NCBI GenBank assembly: GCA_038093515.1
Contig: JBBPSI010000006.1
Span: 310,001 to 374,000 of the forward strand
DNA length: 64,000 nt
From: Butyriboletus loyo
Taxonomy: Eukaryota > Basidiomycota > Agaricomycetes > Boletales > Boletaceae
Direction: 5' to 3'
Below the pieces are notes generated by a model. The model had not been told where the DNA came from and made no database searches. It saw only the letters and a list, made by a program, of their open reading frames with translations. Made by a program: the position numbers and the translations under genes. Positions within the stretch are counted from its first letter, which is position 1. Every line of letters starts with the position of its first letter. Shown in pieces: positions 59,029 through 64,000 of the stretch.

Positions 59029-62000
59029 TCATCGAAGTGGCGTCACACTTCGAGGTGATCCAGCAAGGTTCACAGAGCCGGGAGTAGAGGGTATCGTGTG
59101 CGGCGGTCCCAGGTTCATGGATGATTTCAACCCTGACTGACTTCCTAACTTGACAGGTATTTGCGTTCGCGGCTGGGGCGAGTAACGGGGGGGCTCCTCC
59201 TGTGTCGTCGGTGAGGATGGTGACATGGACGTCGAGGATGGCGGAGAGGGGCGGTTGACATATGAGGCTGGGTATGGATAAGAGGCCAAGTTCATGCTCA
59301 TCTCCATACTTCCAGGTGTTTGGAGGATGTTTGTTCTCAAAGGGGATTGGGAAGGTGACCTTGACTTCGTCCTTCCACTTGAGATATTCAAGTGACGGTG
59401 GGCAAACTGGGCAAAGGAGGGAGAAGACGAAGACGACCGAGAGTCGGGTCTGGAAAAGTGGTCGGGATGGGGTGTGGTCGTGGCAGCCGACGAGACGTGC
59501 CTATGTGGAAAGGATATGTGCGAGTACGCCAACAATGGTGAACCTGTCACCCCGGTCATGGATGACTTTCTGTCGCCAGAGAAGCCACGGTCAGATAGAT
59601 TAATGGCCGATAATTCATGCTCGAGGGATGGAGGTACACTCTCCTCGAGCTCGTTTGTGCGAAGATGATATGATGACATAGATGACAATTGAGATCCGGA
59701 TGTAGGGTATATACTATCTGCGACATCAACAACGTGTTCTTGTGGGTTGGGAATTGGTTGCGAGATGCGAGATCGCGTCGCAGTAGTTTCATAGAATACA
59801 GTCGATGTGTCAGCGGCCTGGGGGGGAATTTGAACATGAAGATGATGTGAACGCGTGGATGGTGAAGTTTGAAAAAGAACATGGGCAGGGTATGTGACCG
59901 ATGGCCATGATAAACGATTGGTTTCTTTCCGGCTCGGAGGTCCAGACTGGGAGCGCCGGATAAGATCAGCTTTCTGTGAAGTCGTTTCAGCTTCCTGGTT
60001 GATGATTGAATGAATAGGTTGGTCATCTGGCGGGTTTGCGGGCCTCGATATTAACCTGCCTCTGGAGCTAAAAGGCTGGGTAACCACCGGTACCGGTATA
60101 GAAGGGGGTTCGCACAAGGACCCCTCGTTAAAGGACCGGGTAGATTGAAGGTCATCAGATCCGGCAGCTTCTGAGCGAGTCTCCTCGTCATTCAGAATCT
60201 CAACGCTATCACCTGATGCGACTGATGCAGCGCACTCTCTTGTGAAAGTCGAAGCTGTCGCTAGCGCAATGCTCTGATCAAGTTGGTCCTGGAACATTGC
60301 GTGACGTTCAGGGGACGCTTCGGGAGGAGGAGGGCTAGTCCATTGGCTTCGCTTAGGTGCCATGTGTTCGGGCATGCGGTGCTCTGCAGTAGTTCGTCTT
60401 CTCGGCTCAAGAAACTCTGGATTAGGAGAATGACGCTCTGAGGACACACCCCTTGATTGCATTGGGCTGGTACCGGCGCTAAAGGGACCCTGCGGCGGAA
60501 GCGATAGGCGGGGAGGTACAAAAAGGGAAGGGGGCGGAGCTGGAGACGCGCCACCAGCTTTCTCCTCGCAGAGTTGGGACAGCGCCAGAATTGCACGCGG
60601 CCGCATTGCCAGAATACGAGACGCGCGCATGAATTCGCCGCGTATCTGTCAGATAAGGTAAATGTGATCTTGCTAGAGGTTGAGACCCACAGCTACCTGG
60701 TATAATCCCTCCTTAGTGACGCATCGCGCGACATTGAAATCAGTCTCGAAAGGATCCTGAATGAAAATGGATACATTATATAAAACACTACGGACTAATG
60801 ACTCACCTCTATGCAAAAGCGGTTTCGTTCCCTAGCATCGTTGAACTTGGAATTCGAAAGCTGATGTAGGCAGTCAATGCCTGAAGGTTTAGTGAGGTTG
60901 CTCTAACATACGTCGTTTTGCCATCCCTTGCTTTCCTTCTTGAGCAATCCAGCACGTATCGACGCAACACCAGTATTGTATGAGAAATCACGAGAATAGT
61001 AACGGAAAAAATCGATTAGGCTACAGACAAATGATCAGGCTCATTTGATATCATGAAACACGTGAACTTACAGTTCAGCAACGCTCTCTGTATTAGATGA
61101 TTGCCAACGTTGGCATAGCAGCTCGATATCATCAAAGAACCTGGAAACAAAGATTATATAAACATCCCTGGTGAGAAGTGATCGTGCTCAACCATGTATT
61201 GTAACCACCAATATGCGTGTCCTCCTACATAGGATGAGCATGGGAACCAGGCCAATGCGCGGTACTAACCTGGGAAATGGGGCGCAATGGGGGCATCTGC
61301 TGTAGATTTGGAAGCACGGGAGGGTTCTTGACATGAATAAGGAAATATATGACTAAAAGAACATAGCCATAGGATGACAGTGTTCCTTGGTATGGCGAGT
61401 TGATTTTTCTGGGTCGAGAAGGGGTCAAACAAACGAACCGAACTTCCTAAGTAACAAGTATAAGCACCAACCTCCGCTTACTCCAAACTTTAACTATACG
61501 TCCTCATTGAGTGTGTGACGTGAAAAGGCGGCGCAAGTGGACTTACGGAACAGAACAAGTGTGCGGACACGAGTCGGGTCAATCATGGCATAACACATCA
61601 GCAAGCGCGTATTTTCTAGTGCCAGCCTGTTCTCAAAACCGATATCACATGCGATACCCGAAGGAAGCCCTGGCGAAGGGTCTAAGGATAGCTTAACGAT
61701 CGGAATGCGCGCATGGGGCAAAGGCTTGACATGAAATTTGGTTTCTGGCGTTGGGTGGTGAACACGCAGGTGGAGTAGTTACTACAGAAACGAAGACAAA
61801 CCACGTTCGAGGAGATCACCGAGCATAGTGACGAGGTCGGAAGCGGAGAGGCGCTTATTCAAATCGATGAGACAACAGAGGTCCATATCTTCCAAGGGGA
61901 TCAGCGTGGTTCGGGTGGTGAAGAGAACGGCACTGACCTGAATTACGAAGACTGAAGCCGTTGGCGGTGCTTCCGAAAGAGAGAAGACGGCTGCCAGGTT

Positions 62001-62217
62001 CTATAGTACGGATCAAGCGTTCGAGAAGTTTCCTGACATCCTCCTTGACTGCCATCTCCTCTGCAGTTGGAAGGAGTCGTATAACGAAATCAAATAGCGC
62101 TTGAGAGAGCTCGACGATGAAGAGACGGTGTTTGGAAGCATGCCTGCTACGCTGGATCTGGGTGTGAACGTAGGGCGACTGGATACTGGAGGGAACAGCA
62201 ATTGCGGCCTGCGCCAT
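59029..62217 (-). CDS. Cid1-type terminal nucleotidyltransferase (non-canonical poly(A)/poly(U) polymerase)
   Basis: These enzymes add untemplated A or U residues to RNA 3' ends, affecting decay and small-RNA pathways. The ATG at 62217 begins MAQAAIAVPSSIQSPYVHTQ. The catalytic part has GSRLLSFGSTANGFSLRNS followed by a D-x-D pair (DMDLCCLI), then IPIVKLSLDPSPGLPSGIAC with DIGFENRLALENTRLL carrying the third Asp. A palm/PAP-associated region follows (LSSYGYVLLVIYFLIHV; FRYYSRDFSYNTGVASIRAG; DPFETDFNVARCV) and FMRASRIL. After about residue 400 a single long exon (59029-60630) encodes a Ser/Pro/Thr-rich, presumably disordered tail of about 500 residues with no domain, ending GSPRSVTPLR. Nucleotide preference (A or U) cannot be told from sequence alone. 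Confidence 0.85.
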
Positions 62218-62768
62218 GCGTGCGGGGATGTTCCTGACCCGAAGAAACCCTACGGCGTCGAGTTATAGATGGCGGCCCTGCAGGTCCTTTGAGGATGAGC
62301 AAGTTTGATGACGGCAACCGCAGGAGGATGGGAACAGAATCCGTGACGATCACCCTTGCCGTGTGAGGCTGAACTGAATGCTAGCCCTGCCCAGGTGAAG
62401 AACTGCCCGATTGGGAAGTCATTATCAATTATCGAAGTAGCAGGATTCGACTTGTAGTCTATGTCTACCAACTCGTTTACATCCCCAAGCTAGGTGGACC
62501 ACAGAACGCGCTGTTCTCGACAGGTTGCATAGTCACTACAAGGACGAAAATATATCGAGTGCGTGTCTGCGCTTCCAAAGTGTGCGAATGAAGAGATATT
62601 TGCAGCGTCATACAGAGCTATTTAGTAAAGGTAAAGTCCATGGGACGTACACAAGCAAGATGGGGGAGATTTAACGCCAGTCACATACAGAGGCAGAAGG
62701 ATGGACAAGCGATGCTATGTATACTCACAAAGGGTACGAAAGAGTTAGGAGATGTACAATAAGCCAAG
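62218..62768. other. Intergenic region between Cid1-like and cofilin genes
   Basis: 551 bases, both flanking genes on the minus strand. No coding signal stands out; it holds the cofilin 3' end and the Cid1-like promoter. Confidence 0.5.
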
Positions 62769-63359
62769 TCAGCGGGAACCCGATTTAACTTTGGCAAGAA
62801 CTACGGCAAATTGAAATCAGCATACAGCAACGCATTCTGGCAAGGCTGACAGACTTGTCTCGTGGCTGACTTCAGAAAGGTCTGTACCCTGAATCTCTAC
62901 TGCGATACCATCGAGCTTTCGCCTAAGAGCATCTCGTGAGGACGCAAACACCATCTTTGATTTAACTTTGGCCTCGTCCGGAGACCTGATGAAATCCCGT
63001 GGCACAGCATGAATGACAACCAGCGGACAGTGACATTGAACAGACGCCACTGACCAGGAGATGAAGCAGAGTTTGTTCCTCTTTCCGTCCTTCTCGAATT
63101 CGAAATCATAGACTGCCCACCTACACTGTTCCGCCGGCAGGGAACTCAGAAAATCTTCGTAGTCGTGTTGTACGGAGCTCTTCTCGACGATGATCTCAGT
63201 CAACTCCTTGTTGAGGTTGAAGATAATGTACTTGAGCTTCTTGCCTAATTTGAGCTCCCGGAAGGTTGTGATGCATTCGTCTGACGCCTGAACACCAGAA
63301 GCCTGAAAATCTCTTTTAATTTGGCCGTCATACGCCGTGAACGATGTCGAGCTCACCAT
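62769..63359 (-). CDS. COF1: Cofilin / actin-depolymerizing factor
   Basis: Cofilin binds and severs actin filaments in the cytosol. The first exon is just the ATG (63357-63359); a 54-base intron (63303-63356) joins it to ASGVQASDECITTFRELKLG. Then come KKLKYIIFNLNKELTEIIVE, EDFLSSLPAEQCRWAVYDFE and NKLCFISWS|PDEAKVKSKM, the ADF actin-binding long helix ending in FASSRDALRRKLDGIAVEIQ, and GTDLSEVSHET. The last intron joins T|ILAKVKSGSR to the stop at 62769. About 140 residues, normal for the family. The N-terminal Ser typical of the phospho-regulated start (residue 3) is present. It shares a 141-base divergent promoter with TFIIE-beta. Confidence 0.93.
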
Positions 63360-63500
63360 GATGAACTGATAGATAGATACTGGTTGCGATACCAATCGCG
63401 ATCAAGACTTATGCGATTGTATCAAAATGGAAACAGTCAAAGCTCCGACCTAACTTTGGCTTGCGTAAGCGAGGCCGCACGCTTTCTGCTCGCGACCGTC
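63360..63500. promoter_or_regulatory. Compact divergent promoter of cofilin and TFIIE-beta
   Basis: Only 141 bases separate the two ATGs. No TATA box is apparent. The arrangement forces overlapping regulatory sequence (inference). Confidence 0.5.
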
Positions 63501-64000
63501 ATGTCGTTCCTCTCCAAGGACGCCGACGCGTTCAAGCGGGTGCTGCAGCGCCAGGACTACACTTCCTGGCACTCGCAGCCTGCAGCCAATGTCAATACAC
63601 AGCTGGTTTATGCCGTCGACTATCTCAAAGTGATTCGAGCATCCATCTGCGTGACAGCGAGACTGACTCCATATTCAGTCCACTCCAAATCCAATGAGAT
63701 TACAGGATATTGCGATCGTGACAAACACACCTTTGGATACCGATGTCATCCTCCTGGAGAAATTCAAGTCGCATGACCGCATCCAGTACGACCCCAAAAC
63801 GGATCTTTACTCTTATCGTGTAGGTCCCCGCAAGTGGCTGCAGCGCATGAGGCCTGAACCGTCTGAAGCACGACTTCAACTTTCGCAACAAAGCTGCGCT
63901 TCTAACAGAAATACAACGTCAAACTCGGAAAGGTGGCGGCATACCTGTCCGCGCGCTGAAAGAGTCCTGGAAGGAAGCCCCACAGGCAATCGAAGAGCTT
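63501..64000 (+). CDS. TFA2: Transcription factor IIE subunit beta (TFA2), N-terminal part (runs off the window)
   Basis: TFIIE-beta helps load TFIIH at RNA polymerase II promoters. The ATG at 63501 begins MSFLSKDADAFKRVLQRQDY. Introns join LVYAVDYLK|STPNPMRLQDIA and LYSYR|HDFNFRNKAA. The winged-helix core reads IVTNTPLDTDVILLEKFKSH then DRIQYDPKTD, and the second part ALLTEIQRQTRKGGGIPVRA with LKESWKEAPQAIEEL. It is cut by the window end. The start keeps a typical short lysine- and serine-containing lead; an upstream start cannot be excluded because the frame is open to 63321, but that overlaps cofilin. Confidence 0.9.

Overview
The window reads as nuclear DNA of a filamentous basidiomycete, most likely an Agaricomycete. 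Genes are packed on both strands and cut by many introns of about 50-60 nt (GTGCGT/GTATGT/GTAAGT donors). The conserved proteins are fungal: UTP10, Hri1, Lhs1/Grp170 and a Munc13-like protein. GAPDH and cofilin have an ATG-only first exon. Gene spans below include introns; splice sites are given only where I could join exons in frame by eye.

Layout. 1-195 is the 3' end of an isoprenylcysteine methyltransferase-like gene. 1186-9218 (-) is the giant HEAT-repeat rRNA-processing factor UTP10. Next come a small SRPBCC/START-like protein (9326-9993 +), a serine-rich unknown (10180-10823 +), an Argonaute (11450-14811 +), a GFA-type zinc protein (14954-15854 +), a four-helix membrane protein (16240-17571 -), a Munc13-like C2/MUN protein (17778-22628 -) and an ER Hsp110/Grp170 chaperone ending in HDEL (23154-26163 -). 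From about 26.2 to 44.7 kb the window is gene-poor and rearranged. It holds two Hri1-family genes in opposite orientation, two nearly identical D-amino-acid-oxidase genes 8,609 bp apart, a 1.4-kb repeat pair carrying broken GAPDH exon fragments, an inverted-repeat element, and the intact GAPDH gene (37224-38672 +). After that the dense housekeeping order resumes: a PPR protein, PAN3, peroxisomal Lon (C-terminal SRL), importin beta-1 (-), LSm7 (+), a Cid1-type nucleotidyltransferase with a long disordered tail (-), cofilin (-) and the start of TFIIE-beta (+, cut by the window end).

Functional themes. Several genes act in RNA metabolism: UTP10 (pre-rRNA processing), LSm7 and PAN3 (mRNA decay), a Cid1-like tailing enzyme and an Argonaute (small-RNA silencing). 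They do not form an operon-like system. I see no convincing undescribed multi-gene system. The most informative features are the GAPDH-fragment repeats with a shared 26-nt deletion, the recent DAAO duplication whose junction lacks the adjacent Hri1 gene, an in-frame stop inside the Argonaute gene, and several very small exons.
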